DNA of 64,000 nucleotides from Trileptium ribeirensis (lineage: Eukaryota; Nematoda; Enoplea; Enoplida; Thoracostomopsidae). A model generated the notes under the pieces. It did no database searches. It had not been told where the DNA came from and was given only the letters and a program-made list of their open reading frames with translations. Within the stretch, counting starts at the first letter, position 1. Every line of letters begins with the position of its first letter. The DNA lies in assembly GCA_030248225.1 (NCBI GenBank), contig JASANE010000776.1, forward strand, positions 1 to 64,000, written 5' to 3'. Shown one piece after another: positions 12,585 through 23,527 of this stretch. Made by a program: the position numbers and the translations under genes.

Positions 12585-12905
12585 TAATGCGGAATTTAAT
12601 TGAATCACATTATACATTACGCTTAGATATGAAATGGGTATAATATATAACTCCGATTGATATGTAATTTTCATTGTAAAACATACGAAAATGCTACCTG
12701 ACTTTTTGACCCTTTGTCTAGCAGACAGGTGTATGTACAATGGCATTTTTATATACAACGATTAGGACTGAATTTAATTGACTTACATTACACACATTGC
12801 ATTTAGGTATGAAATGGGTGTAATAAGCCCGACGGATATGTAATTTTCATTGTAAAACATACGAAAAAGCTACTTGATAGCCGCTTCACCTAACTTTTAG
12901 ACCGT
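12585..12905. repeat. Diverged tandem duplication, ~178-bp unit
   Basis: Both copies contain GAATTTAATTGA, TATGAAATGGGT and GATATGTAATTTTCATTGTA followed by AAACATACGAAAA, and end in a run close to CTTTTNGACC. The copies begin near 12592 and 12770. Confidence 0.8.
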
Positions 12906-13690
12906 TTCGAATGTTATGACCCTGTTTTTGCCTCACATAGCTGTTCAGGTATTTTTAAATGCAGATTTCGTTCGTAATAGGTACCAAAATAGCTGAGCCC
13001 AGCAGCACTTTGGTTAAATAGGACTAGCACCAGCACGCATCATTATATTAAAATGGGCCTCGGAGACACCTCAGTCTGGGACGTAAGCTGAAAAAGCTCA
13101 GTCGTTTAAGGCTTAAGCAAAATTTATTGATATTTAAGACATAGGATACCTCTCCATATATCTACCTGTACAGATCAAGTGAAAGTCATTACGGGCGGGT
13201 TTTGTGTGCAATTGGATTTCGACATAGTATACGTGATGCCCTGCTACAAAAATGCTGGGAACAGCCTCAGTTACACTGCAGTCGTTAACGTAAATTATGT
13301 CGCATTCACGTTCTAAAGTCTCCATCATTTGGAACCTATGTATGCAGAACGCCACACATCGCAGACACAGCCTGCACAAAGTGGTTCCTTGGACAACCCC
13401 TTGATAAATCATTATTAGAGTTGTAGATATATAGAGGGTTTTGTTTTTTGGACACTGTCAATGATACGGTCTTTGGTTTTAAGTTTTGCTGATGGTGTTC
13501 GGTATATCGCTCGAACAGTATTTGGCCACTGTTGTACCGCGGACAGTGTACAACATGCAGCAGCAGATTGCTGCGCAAGTTACGTTGGGTTTCTAAGCTG
13601 ATCACAATAGCTACACAAATATTATTTTGAATGATAATTTTCCAAACTTCTTGCCAATATCAAATAGAGCCAGACATCTCTAGTTGAAGA
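12906..13690. other. No gene seen
   Basis: Two overlapping minus-strand open frames (13134-13605) have protein-like composition but no recognised family and no clear splice-site pair. I make no gene call. Confidence 0.35.
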
Positions 13691-14173
13691 ATCAGCATCA
13701 TACCCACTGAAAAGGTGTTGCTGAAACCGGCATCCGGTGATATATATAGCAGGCTCCAAGTCCTTTGTTGCGATACTCGGTAACAAAAATTTTTCTATAG
13801 ACAAACTAGAATGATCAGCATCATACCCACTGAAAAGGTGTTGCTGAAACCGGCATACGGTGATATATATAGCAGGCTCCAAGTCCTTTGTTGCGACACT
13901 CGCAAACAAATATTTTTCTACAGACAAACTAGAATGATCAGCATCATACACACTGAAAAGGTGTTGCTGAAACCGGCATTCGGTGATATATAGCAGGCTC
14001 CAAGTCCTTTGTTACGATACTCGGGAACAAATATTTTTCTATTGACAAACTAGAATGATCAGCATCATACCCACTGAAAAGGTGTTGCTGGAGCCAGCAT
14101 CCGGTGATATATAGCAGGCTCTAACCCCTCTGCTAAGCCATTCCGAAACAAATATTTTTCTACAGACAAACTA
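13691..14173. repeat. Satellite, ~122-bp unit, four copies
   Basis: Units start at 13691, 13814, 13937 and 14058 with ATCAGCATCATACCCACTGA. Each runs through GGTGTTGCTGAAACCGGCAT, a GGTGATATATA tract, AGCAGGCTCCAAGTCCTTTG and AAATATTTTTCTA. The first two spacings are 123 bp, which leaves a minus frame open for 109 codons by chance; it has no motif. Confidence 0.95.
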
Positions 14174-15900
14174 TATACAGGCATATATAGTAAAATATAA
14201 GCGTTTTAATACGACAATAAGTTTTTTCAATACCAGAAATCGAAATCTCCAATTTTCAAACCTCCATTTTGAAATCGTTGCCAGAAAAATACGAATTTTC
14301 TAATAATTCGATTACACTCAGACAGAAGTAATATCAACAATTAGCTTAAAACAAGCTTGCAATTAAAATAATTACTATATATGTAAGCACGTGTGTATTA
14401 TGTTGATAAATAATTTACTTGGTTATTATTAAAATTAGATGTTTTCGATTTTTGTTCGATATAGCATAAGTATCTTACAATTCCGAGTATATATGTATTG
14501 AAAGAGTGTTTGTGATTTTTAGACATTGCAGGTAATTACGCTAAAACCGAAACTTCCCTATTTTCAAATCTATAAATTATTACAAGGCGAGCCTTTGGTC
14601 CGCTTCGCGCTAGTTCGTGGCCACTGACTTTCGGGCACAGCTGGTCTTCACTCCTAGCCGTAGTTAAAGTTTATGACGCTGTTGAGTTACTTTGTTTTCA
14701 GACTTTGCTTGCCGTTTTTCAGGTAGTTATCGTGCCTTGCTAAAAAGCTGTACCCCTGGATATCCCAGCTTATGAAATACCCAAAATCCAAATCTTGCAT
14801 TTTCATAGGGGCATCGAACCTCCTCAAGGCGCCGGCTCCTTGACAGGTACTTCACCCCACCCCCACCCCCGTTGACTGGCTAACCCTCCTGGGAGATCGA
14901 AAGCCGACGCCTCTCCCCCGGGGTAACCTAAACCCCTTGACCTTGGACCTCGAGCATTTATGACCCAAATCCATCCAAAGGTTCAAAAGTTGTGACCTCA
15001 TAACTAATGTGTCTTTACAAAAAATTTCACTTTTCTTTACTTTAGGTATGTCGACGGTGCGACCCAACCCTGTTGTGTCAATAATAAACTCGCATCTCCA
15101 TCCTCACTATAATGTTTATGCGAGCCCAGATTAAAACTGAGTTGTATAACATAATCGAACTGTATAATATATGTCACAAAACAAATTTTAAATGAAACTT
15201 AATCAGTCAAATGCTTAAATTTTTAATACCCCAGAAACATATTCGGCACAAGAACGTCGCTTTCCATGGTATTCGACAAGTCTCTTCATGTCCACGAACC
15301 CTCACTCGGAACGGCTTTTATTTTGCGATAATGAACAGCACAACTGGGCCATTTCAACTCTTTCTACCTATCCGACCTTTTTTCTTTACCCTTACTCGTA
15401 CCACACTTGTCAGGATAAGAAACCCTTGAGGTTCCCGCATACGTGCCAACTTGTTATTGCTAAAATCCTCCAACACAGCCTGAAAATGGCGTTTGCTCTG
15501 TACTCTGAGGCACCTGAACAGCCAACAAATTAGTAAATGTCCACCCGTTGTTCGTTGTAATCTCGTACGCGGTTGACTGTAGAATATCTCGTGGTGGTTC
15601 GTCTCATGTACCACAGCACATTTCGGAGGAAGTATGTATTGACCTCCACCGCCAGTGCTACAGCTGAAACGGACAACTGTTCCGAAACAAATTCCTCCTA
15701 CTCATTTGTGGCAGGACTTGAATTATCCAAGCCTGCGCTTGCTATGGTGTTTGATGTGCCCGGCTGAAGATTGTCACTATTTTCATTTTACTCAGAAGGC
15801 AAATACAATTTGAGAGCTTTCTCTGCTAATAGCATCTGCGCCGAAACGTGAACTCCGAGCATCTAGGATGTTTTCTTGTTGTTATCTGGTTTACTTTTTA
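14174..15900. other. No gene seen; a C-rich patch at 14860-14935
   Basis: The region has several short open frames on both strands between 15200 and 15770 and a C-run patch around 14868. It may be more debris of the transposon whose transposase relic starts at about 15900, but I see no motif. Confidence 0.35.
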
Positions 15901-16570
15901 TCGAATTTCATATCATTCGAAGATTGTACCAAAGATAGCACGACCTACTTTTTTCTGTTGTTGCGCTGCCTGTATATATATAAATGCCGTTGACACAACG
16001 TTTTATATGTTCCAAATATCCCGACATCTATCAGCTGCGGTTCGCTCGACAACAGTGGAAATAATTTAACCTTAGATTTCTCAGCGAACCCGAAAAGTTT
16101 GACAGTTTTGTCATGAGCTGTGTGCCCTTCAGTGATAATTAATTCATAATCTTCCTCAATCAGGGCGTTCCTATGCGCCAAATACGTCCTTAAATCATTC
16201 TAATAAGTTGTCCTTGTCCTTCGACTCTGTGAACACTGATTTCGGAACAGGGAGGCATGTCAACTTGTTACTCCTGAACTGCCAGCAATTCTTGTACAAG
16301 CAACTTCAAACGAGGATAAAGCGATTTCCAAGACAAAGCCAAATTGCTTACATCAGAACCCTGCGCGCACGAAAATATTTGATCACGCGAGCTTCATAAT
16401 GAATTTCTGCTAGTATTTGCCGCTGCCTAGACTGTACGACGGAGAACTTTGGGCTTTCCAGTCCAAAGACGCTGCGAAATTGATCAAATTCCCACCCCAT
16501 TATGTTTTCCACGGCGACCAGGCAACAAATCGCTTAGTTTTTCGGAAGGATTCCGACTAAAAAGCCAAAC
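15900..16570 (-). pseudogene. Dead Tigger/pogo-type transposase (DDE domain)
   Basis: The minus strand reads DYELIITEGHTAHDKTV, then LFPLLSSEPQLIDVGIFGTY, ending KTLCQRH. This is the DDE_1 core of Tigger/pogo transposases, whose usual form is a hydrophobic run, DGHxSH, then PPHTTHxLQPLDVxxFGPLK. The catalytic Asp of the DGH box is Glu here, and the Pro-Pro-His run is lost. Upstream in another frame comes KDKDNLLE-stop-FKDVF, where the family has a Trp; TGA at about 16195-16197 is a one-base change from TGG. Further upstream the frame breaks again. This is an old, non-functional copy. Confidence 0.7.
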
Positions 16571-16994
16571 GCAACATTGCTCTCTACAGGCAACGAATAA
16601 CCCGGTCATTTAAATGGCGAATATTCAAAGCGAACGATTTAACCACTTTATTGACAGTGCTCACTGTTAAGTAAACAGAACCAAAACCGGCAAAAGGAAG
16701 CCACCTAGTTATATCAAGCGTAGAGTGGGTATTAAAGAGACCACCCAGCCTTCAGGTCATAGCTCACTAAAGGGTACCACCACGTGTTTTAGACAGCTTA
16801 AAATAAACGAAACCCCTAGTTATTTCGATAGCAGCTACTCAGCATGCAGAATTGTGCGGGTTGCGAGTACCCACTAGCTTATGTTTACCCACTACCCACC
16901 GTTAAATTGACAGAGCCAAACCTGTTTCCCAATTTTTTTTTGAAAAACTGTACATTACTCGAGAATCGATATTCCTAAGTTTACTAAGCGGTTT
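16571..16994. other. No gene seen
   Basis: This stretch may be the 5' part or flank of the Tigger relic. Nothing is recognised. Confidence 0.35.
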
Positions 16995-17094
16995 GTCTCA
17001 CTTTGAGTCAAGATTGGGTCAAAGTATAACTCAAGTTTAGCGTTAAAAAAGACAGACATAAGACCCAAAATTTGACTCAACGTTTTTCCAGGTT
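16995..17094. mobile_element. GAGTC-word element, copy 3
   Basis: It carries TTTGAGTCAAGATTGGGTC, AAGTATAACTCAAG and ends AATTTGACTCAACGTTTTTCC. It aligns with the copy at 8758-8877. Confidence 0.55.
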
Positions 17095-17560
17095 TACCGC
17101 GTACTCCCTATGGAGACCTGTGATTAAGAATATGGCTGGTAGAATAGTGGGCTTGCCCATTTTCGACAAAAAAGGGTCTCCATAACGCGGTTCCAGTCAT
17201 TTTCACCTACCCCCCCCCACGTTTAAATGCGATCCCACTACACATTACGTTCTACGTCTGTGATTTTAAATTATACATAGCAAAAAACACTGGATCTATC
17301 AAATATCGTTAAGCAACTAAATTTAGAAACTCTTTTATGAATTTGCTTCGAATAAACCTATTGATGTGGTGTGATGGCCCAGCAGTTGATTCCAGGAGCG
17401 ATGGGTTAATGACTTAGGCTAAGGGTTAGTCTTAGGCTTGGGTTTAACATAAATAGCAACAAACTCCTTACGAATTATGGCATTAATAACGCTAATGAAT
17501 TTGACCAGAAGCAAATCTACAGGCGGAGACTACAGGTGAAGAGGATGTAGTGGTAAATAG

Positions 17561-17561
<1 letters not shown>

Positions 17562-17606
<45 letters not shown>

Positions 17607-17640
17607 GATAATAATAATAATTATATATTAATAAATAATT
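17562..17640. repeat. (TA)n microsatellite grading into AAT repeats
   Basis: About 42 bases of pure TA (17563-17604) are followed by GATAATAATAATAA and mixed TTAATAA text. It directly precedes the Penelope-like fragment. Confidence 0.95.
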
Positions 17641-17649
17641 AATAATAAT

Positions 17650-18297
17650 TATCCTCGCAAATTAATAAATAAATCAACCAATTCCTTTCTCAATAAAAAA
17701 TTCGCCCATTTCGTTCCAACGGAATCGACAAACAACAACTCGATTATTCTTCCAGACGAAACCACTGACCCCTCAAACAGTATCATTCTCCGGCTTCCAT
17801 ATTTTGGCGACTTTACCTGTAAGTTAAAAAAGGAAGTTAGTAAGCTTTTAAAGCATGAGTTCCCGAGCGTAAAATTTTATATAGTTTTCGACACCAATCG
17901 CAGAATCAAAAATAGCTTGACATTTAAGGACCAAGTTCCAATAGGACTGAATTCCTTCGTTGTGTACCGTTATAACTGTTCTGCTTGTGAAGCAGACTAC
18001 GTCGGCAGTACGTGCCGTCATCTCGCAACAAGGATTTCAGAGCACCTTGGCGTCTCCGCCAGAACAGGCAAAAAGTTTAATAATAACCAATGTCAAAGTT
18101 CGGCAGTTTACCAACACACAGAAATCTGTCATAGCGCTAACAACAGTGACAATTTCACGATACTAGACCGTAGTCCTGGCACCAAATACCAGTCTGATAA
18201 GTTTCTTCGAATTTTGGAAAATATCCACATTAGACACGCCAAACCAAAGCTTAACGACATAAGGGCCCTAAAGCCACTTTTGTTATTTCCTAACTGA
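17650..18297 (+). pseudogene. Penelope-like element, 3' part with GIY-YIG endonuclease
   Basis: One frame is open from 17635 to the TGA at 18295-18297. It reads ILRLPYFGDFTCKLKKEV, then FPSVKFYIVFDTNRRIKNS, LTFKDQVPIGLNSFVVYRYN, CSACEADYVGSTCRHLATRI and SEH. This is the linker plus GIY-YIG nuclease found at the C terminus of Penelope-like retroelements: VYRYNC is the GIY counterpart, DYVGST the YIG box, followed by the conserved Arg and the ISEH segment, with a C-x-x-C between. The reverse transcriptase that should precede it is absent, and the fragment starts right after a (TA)n tract, so the copy is 5'-truncated. The endonuclease frame itself is intact. The ORF-level start codon has no meaning here. 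Confidence 0.85.
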
Positions 18298-18520
18298 GCG
18301 TCACAGGTACTCGGCATAATTTTCTTTATCTTATATATATATAGTTATATATATTTATATACGTATCTATTTATTTATAGATTTCCTACACAGCTTATAT
18401 ATCCAATCTGAAAATTTAAACTAAATTATATATTAACCAGTCAAAAATTATAAATTCCACAACATAATCTATATGATTTGGGTGCAATAGTGGGTTTTGA
18501 CCTAATTATTGTTTCTTAAT

Positions 18521-18695
18521 ACAATGCAAAAGCGTTGAGTCTAAATTTTAAGTATTGACTCGCTCCTTCTTTAAACTCAAGCTTGAGTTCAAAACGCACT
18601 AAATTTGAGTCACGATTTGACTGGAGTTAGACTCAACAGCCGGTCCTTTGATAACCTTAAGCTGGAGTTATGGTTTGATACGAATTTTGCAATGA
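18521..18695. mobile_element. GAGTC-word element, copy 4
   Basis: The ends ACAATGCAAAAGCGTTGAGTC and (reversed) TCATTGCAAAATTCG form short inverted ends. The interior has about nine GAGTC/GAGTT words in both orientations, including AACTCAAGCTTGAGTT. Confidence 0.65.
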
Positions 18696-19676
18696 AGGTA
18701 TTTTATTAGGTTTATATGATTACTACAGGTATTTAAATTTATACCATTTACACTATAAAAAGCCTTAACTCACTATGCTTACTTTTCTACCAGTCACAGA
18801 CGATAACATGATAATCCGCACTTACTTTTGGCCAAAGGGTTTTGAGCAATCATGACTGCAAACGGAAGATGTAGGCAATTGAATTTATCGAACAACATAG
18901 AAGCTTCCGTCAATCGGCTGCTGAGTTATAGGTGTTACAACGTTTTAGTACCGTATATCGCAGCTTCGCAATTGTATAATCTCTCTAACAACAAAATAGG
19001 ATAAATTTGTTTACTATATACCTAATAATGACAAACTATATTTTGCGAAATTTCTATCGTTTAGTAAGTATTCTATGCGAGTGACAGTCCGTGGTCGATA
19101 GTCATTTTCAAAAACTATCCCACAAAGCAATCATGGCCACGTTAAAATTTTCCGTTGAACTTAAAAAGTAATCATAGTTTTACTGCTGAATTAATGTCTA
19201 CATAGGTACACCTACGGGAAACACCTAACCGTAAATATATATTCATATGTGCCCAAGCTTCGTAGGCTTAGGGGGGTACATTGTTTCAGATGATGGAGAG
19301 GGGCTAATCGAAATTCTTCGTTTCTACCACTTTCCTCATTGATTTCCCCGATACCAATTTTGCCTTAAAACATGTGTAATTTTCCCAAAATTGCTATAAA
19401 ATCATTCGGATATCAACGGTGTGCGATAGGCATGGTAAATACATAGGCCCTAAGGGGCAACCCTGACTGAGTACCCACCTTCCCTCTATGGGTACCTATG
19501 ATAAGAGACTGAAATATTGAAATAGAGACTTAAAATATTATGTATATATATATTTATAAATTTTCAGTATTGTATCTTAGGGTTATATATTAAACTAAGA
19601 TATATTTCTTGCTAATGATGATAGCATGATTAATTTTTATCGCTAAAAATTATATTGCATTTTCAACCGTATATAC
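18696..19676. other. Region upstream of the receptor, no gene seen
   Basis: This stretch should contain the receptor promoter and 5' UTR or an upstream non-coding exon. No confident TATA box, initiator or splice junction can be picked by eye. Confidence 0.4.
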
Positions 19677-20010
19677 ATGACAGATATGATGAGTATAACA
19701 GGAAAACCCGATTTTGACAAATATTACCATTTTCTTGACTACAACTATGATGTCGAACCAATGAGATATATTAATACGTCAATAACTGAAGGAAGCAACT
19801 ACGACTATAATAAACAACGTTACATACCGCTTTTACTGCTGCTACTGTCGGCGGCTGGTGTTGTCGGAAATTGTTTGGTTTGCTCCGCGGTCGTACTCGA
19901 ACGCTCGCTACGTACTAATGCCAACTATTTTTTGTGTTCATTGGCCGTTGCTGATCTCCTCGTTTCAACTATTGTCATGCCTTTGGCAGTGTTTAACGAA
20001 GTCAATCGAG
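19677..20010 (+). CDS. 5-HT2-like serotonin receptor, coding exon 1 (N terminus to TM2)
   Basis: This exon encodes residues 1-111 plus one base. The N terminus is Tyr/Asp-rich with an NTS glycosylation site. TM1 is about residues 48-73, with the GN box in VVGNCLV. TM2 starts in TNANYFLCSLAVADLLV, with the conserved Asp and a VMP end. NYFLxSLAxAD and VMP resemble 5-HT2 receptors most. The ATG at 19677 is chosen because the frame gives a normal-length extracellular tail. The exon ends CGAG/GTAAGC at 20010/20011 in phase 1, which fits the acceptor at 23528. Two decayed copies of the exon end follow in the intron (20030 and 20150). Receptor class is known from the family; the ligand (serotonin) is inferred. 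Confidence 0.9.
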
Positions 20011-20029
20011 GTAAGCGACTAAACTGCAG

Positions 20030-20262
20030 CTAATACCAACTGTTTATTGTGTTCATTGACCGTTGCTGATATCCTCGTTTCAGCCAACTATTGTCATGCC
20101 TTTGGCTGTTTGTAACGAAGTCAATCGAGGTAAGCGACTAAACTGCAGACTAATGCCAAGTATTTGTGTTCCTTGACCGTTGCTGATCTTTTCATATCAA
20201 CTATTGTCATGCCTTTTGCTGTTTTTAACGGAGTCAATCGAGGTAACCACTTAACTGTAGAT
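20030..20262 (+). repeat. Two decayed tandem copies of the exon 1 end, each with a splice donor
   Basis: The last ~96 coding bases of exon 1 plus about 19 intron bases (19915-20029) recur at 20030-20149 and 20150-20262. Both copies keep GTCAATCGAG/GT: GTAAGC at 20130 in the first, GTAACC at 20243 in the second. Both have frame-breaking indels, so they are not usable exons in the receptor frame. Confidence 0.9.
20084..20129 (+). other. Candidate cryptic exon (46 bp) inside duplicate copy 2
   Basis: Copy 2 differs from the true exon by gaining a CAG: CCTCGTTTCAG/CCAACTATT. That makes a pyrimidine tract plus AG directly before 46 bases ending CGAG/GTAAGC. Inclusion between exons 1 and 2 would add 46 nt and shift the frame. 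No expression evidence is available here. Confidence 0.3.
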
Positions 20263-22881
20263 AGTTGCATACATATAAATAATTGCTGCATATATATAGG
20301 GGGTGGTACTACGGTTACCCTCACCTAATTCTATGATGCTCTTCAAGCCACAAATACCATCCCCGCCCCTGCTGAACGCTCAATACCCCCACCCGACAAC
20401 TACGAAAATTTTGAGGAATTTGGTACTAAATTTGGTAAAAATTAGCACAATTTGGCAAGCATCTACCCCCCCCCTCCGAGGCTGAGTGACGGACCTAGCA
20501 AAGTTATGGAAAATATAAATGTACAGATTCCTTTCGTTTTATATAATTTTTTATGTTGTACCCATATGTTATGCATATATATAGTTCATAGCTGTACATG
20601 GAGAGCCACCCATTAAGGATCGGACGCCCCACACCAAACCAAATCTGTACCAACACCACACCCCCCTGGTGGAGCGGAGATTTTTAGCAAAAATGGAGTG
20701 AACATCAGCAAAATTGGGATGCATTTGGCCAAAATGGGAAAATTAAGGAAAATTTATTGCAATGTGGTAAAACTTGGGAAAATATTAGCAAAATTGGGAA
20801 AAATTTTGACTCCTCAAAATTTCAAAAATTTACCACACTTTGGGCCTTATTGCTAAGCCACTATCACCCCACAAAGATCACCACCCGCCGACCATCAACC
20901 GCCCTAAGCCGACGGACCTTGGACACCTATGATACAGATGTATCTAGTTGCAAGAGTAATGCTGGGGTACATTCATGGTACATAACCACAAATGGTTCGG
21001 CAAAAATACAGTTGTCACCGTCAATCGATTTCGTTAGAAATGTAATAATCAACTTTACTATGGTTAAACTTGTATCACTAAATCTTTTTTTAATTTTACA
21101 GCGCCCAAGTCAATTTTGCGTGTACTTTTGCGAATTACGCGAAATTATATAATGTCATGTAGATGCCTGTTTCAAATGAAAGTTCATAAAGATTTCTGTG
21201 CAACTCTGCACAAGTACATGTTTATACCGCAATCGACAACAGAACAGGTGTGTCTGGTCGTTTATACTGCGGTGACATATTTTGCATAGTGTGACAAAGC
21301 AGAACCCTCTAAGCTTTTTCTCTTTTGTTGCCTTACCGAAGCTGTTGGGAAAAGTCGAGGAGAACGCTAGGAAATTACGTCATCTATTGTTGTTGGTTGT
21401 ACGTATTATGTTAACTTGTTTGTATTGTTTCTTGTATGTTGAGAAGATCTAATGTATGTCATAATCTGTGTATATGTGTAATAACTTGTTTGCTGACGTA
21501 GATCATGGTTGCTTTGATGTAATAGTGTATGTGCGTTTCGTATGTTTGTATCTCTAATGTGAGTCAATGCATACATGTCTCCCGTATTATTGTATTTTTT
21601 GTTAGCGTCATGACAAAAATTTTGCCTCTGAGTTCCCAGCTTCTTGAAGCAGGATAGTCGTACGTTTATATATGTATTATTATGTTGTTTACGTGAGAGA
21701 TTTATGTTGTTTATGTGAAGAAATCTATGATATGTTGTATTGATACAGAGTGTATTTATTATGTGTATGCATAATATTGTGTGCATTACGTGTATCGAAA
21801 CAAAAAATCGTTTGTGTTAAAATTTAATTTTTCCAACTTATTAATGTAAAAAAAATATATAAACCTACAAAATTCAACCCAAAACTGGACAAGGGGATGA
21901 TTTGGGCATATGTGGATTTTGATGCCAAATACTATAGGGCACACTGTAGATTATCTATACCAAATTTGGCATCATTTGGCCCTCCCGTTAAGGAGTTACG
22001 GGCCTCATCCCCTCGGCAATTTCTGGCCCTAAAAATTTTATTAATTCTTGGAATTACTAAGATTAAGAGAGTTTAAAACAATATAAAATTTTAAAATTTG
22101 TGTGCCAGGTCTATAGTTTAGGTACCTATCGGATTTGAGTGTAAGCCCTGGGTGCCTTAACTATTACACTTACATTAGCGGAAATGTAAGTGTATTTCTG
22201 TTGGATTTTCCAAATTTTGTTTTGAGTTAAGGATTCCGAGAATTTTATAAAAAGATATTATCTAACGCGCATATTTTCGTTTAAGTTTGGGAGCGGATTT
22301 CTCAATTCCAAGAATTTCTACATCTTAACTGTGTAAACCTTGCTTTAGAGAAATTCCTAGGTTTCTGGTCCGGGATAAAAGTTTATTTAAGCTCACGCGC
22401 GCTAAGCTTAGGAATTCAGTTCATTACAATCGGTGATCAAAGTGGTGCAACATTTGTGTGTATTATCAATCGGTGGTATTGCTATACTATTGTGAACGTA
22501 AGTATATTTTTTTATGTGTCTATATGTTCATTGTATGTGAGAAGTGCAATAAAATCTTGGGTGGAGATTGTTGCTTCGGATATTTCACATTTGCCATAGA
22601 AGCTAAGACAACCCCTGAACCATCGTTGGGCCTTAGTCTACTGTACGACCCCGCTCTACGAATACAATTACTTTACGCTAGGGCTCACGCGGGCCACAAT
22701 AGGAAGCCATATGTTTATTGAACAATAGCTGAAATATCATGACCTTTAGTTTCGGACATGGAAACTTGTTCAAATTTATGTTGAACAGAGTAATAATAAT
22801 ATATAATAAGGTCACAAATACATTTGCAACAAATCTTCATCGAAAATTTATAGGCTGAGTTCGTAGTGTAATATAAAATGT
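20263..22881. other. Receptor intron, no gene seen
   Basis: Intronic sequence. Around 20690-20830 a degenerate AGCAAAATTGGGA word is repeated several times. 21406-21790 is TG-rich and gives a 126-codon minus frame that is a composition artefact. C-rich patches occur at 20340-20480 and 20610-20670. Confidence 0.5.
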
Positions 22882-23160
22882 AAAAGCGGGTTTACACGCC
22901 CAATCTTTTTGCTCTAATTTTGAGCTCAAAGTTTGTTCAAATTTGGTGATTTTTAAAAGAAAATTGCAATGTTCCGAAATTTGAGCTCACACTTTATCAG
23001 ATAATATATACATCTCGTCGGCGATTGACTAAAGGAATATTTTTGAAAAGTTTTAGCATTATTCATATGTTGAAACTTACCAAAAAAATGCAAAAAAGAT
23101 GCTTTCAAATCTTGTTCAAAGTTTGAGCAAAAATTTTAAGCTTGTGAACACGCCTTAAGT
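22882..23160. mobile_element. ~280-bp TIR element with TTTGAGCTCAAA words, inside the intron
   Basis: The left end AAAGCGGGTTTACACGCC and the right end TGTGAACACGCCTTAA form imperfect inverted ends. Interior words include TTTTGAGCTCAAAGTTTG, TTTGAGCTCA and CAAAGTTTGAGCAAAA. Its end (GTGAACACGCC) is shared with the element ending at 50010 and resembles the one at 61007-61122. Confidence 0.65.
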
Positions 23161-23317
23161 AAACTTATTAAACAAGACGATAAAATTTGGCTTTTGATTG
23201 AATGACATCGATGCACTTTACGTCAGAATTGTAAATGGCACAAACTATTCCAAATCATACATCTTCCACGATTTGAGATCTGGAACATACTATATATAAG
23301 GTATAGATTTTGGAGCT

Positions 23318-23527
23318 TGTAAGCATATTTTTTATTAAATAATAAAAAAATAATCGCTACCCCTACACTTTATCAGTTATCGACAGGTTTCTATACTTCA
23401 GGACATGGATATACAAGTGCATCGCTATGTATCGTATTGAGTTTGTAAGCATATTTTGTATTAAATAATAAAAAAATAGTCGCTACACCTACACTTTATC
23501 AGTTATCGACAGGTTTCTACACTTCAG
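23318..23527 (+). repeat. Tandem duplication of the intron's 3' acceptor region (~122 bp)
   Basis: Text from TTTGTAAGCATATTTT through TAAATAATAAAAAAATA, CTACACTTTATCAGTTATCG, the acceptor CTTCAG and the first ~40 exon bases (GACATGGATATACAAGTGCA onward) is present twice. The first copy's pseudo-exon (from about 23402) breaks after ATCGTATTGAG and runs into the second copy. The second copy is the one joined to the open frame. Confidence 0.9.

Noticed and set aside
13134..13605. Two overlapping minus-strand frames that could be exons
   Set aside because: They overlap in different frames, contain no domain signal, and adjoin a satellite.
21406..21786. 126-codon minus-strand open frame in the receptor intron
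   Set aside because: The plus strand is TG-rich here, so stops are rare in that minus frame; composition is dominated by His, Asn, Thr and Ile with no motif.
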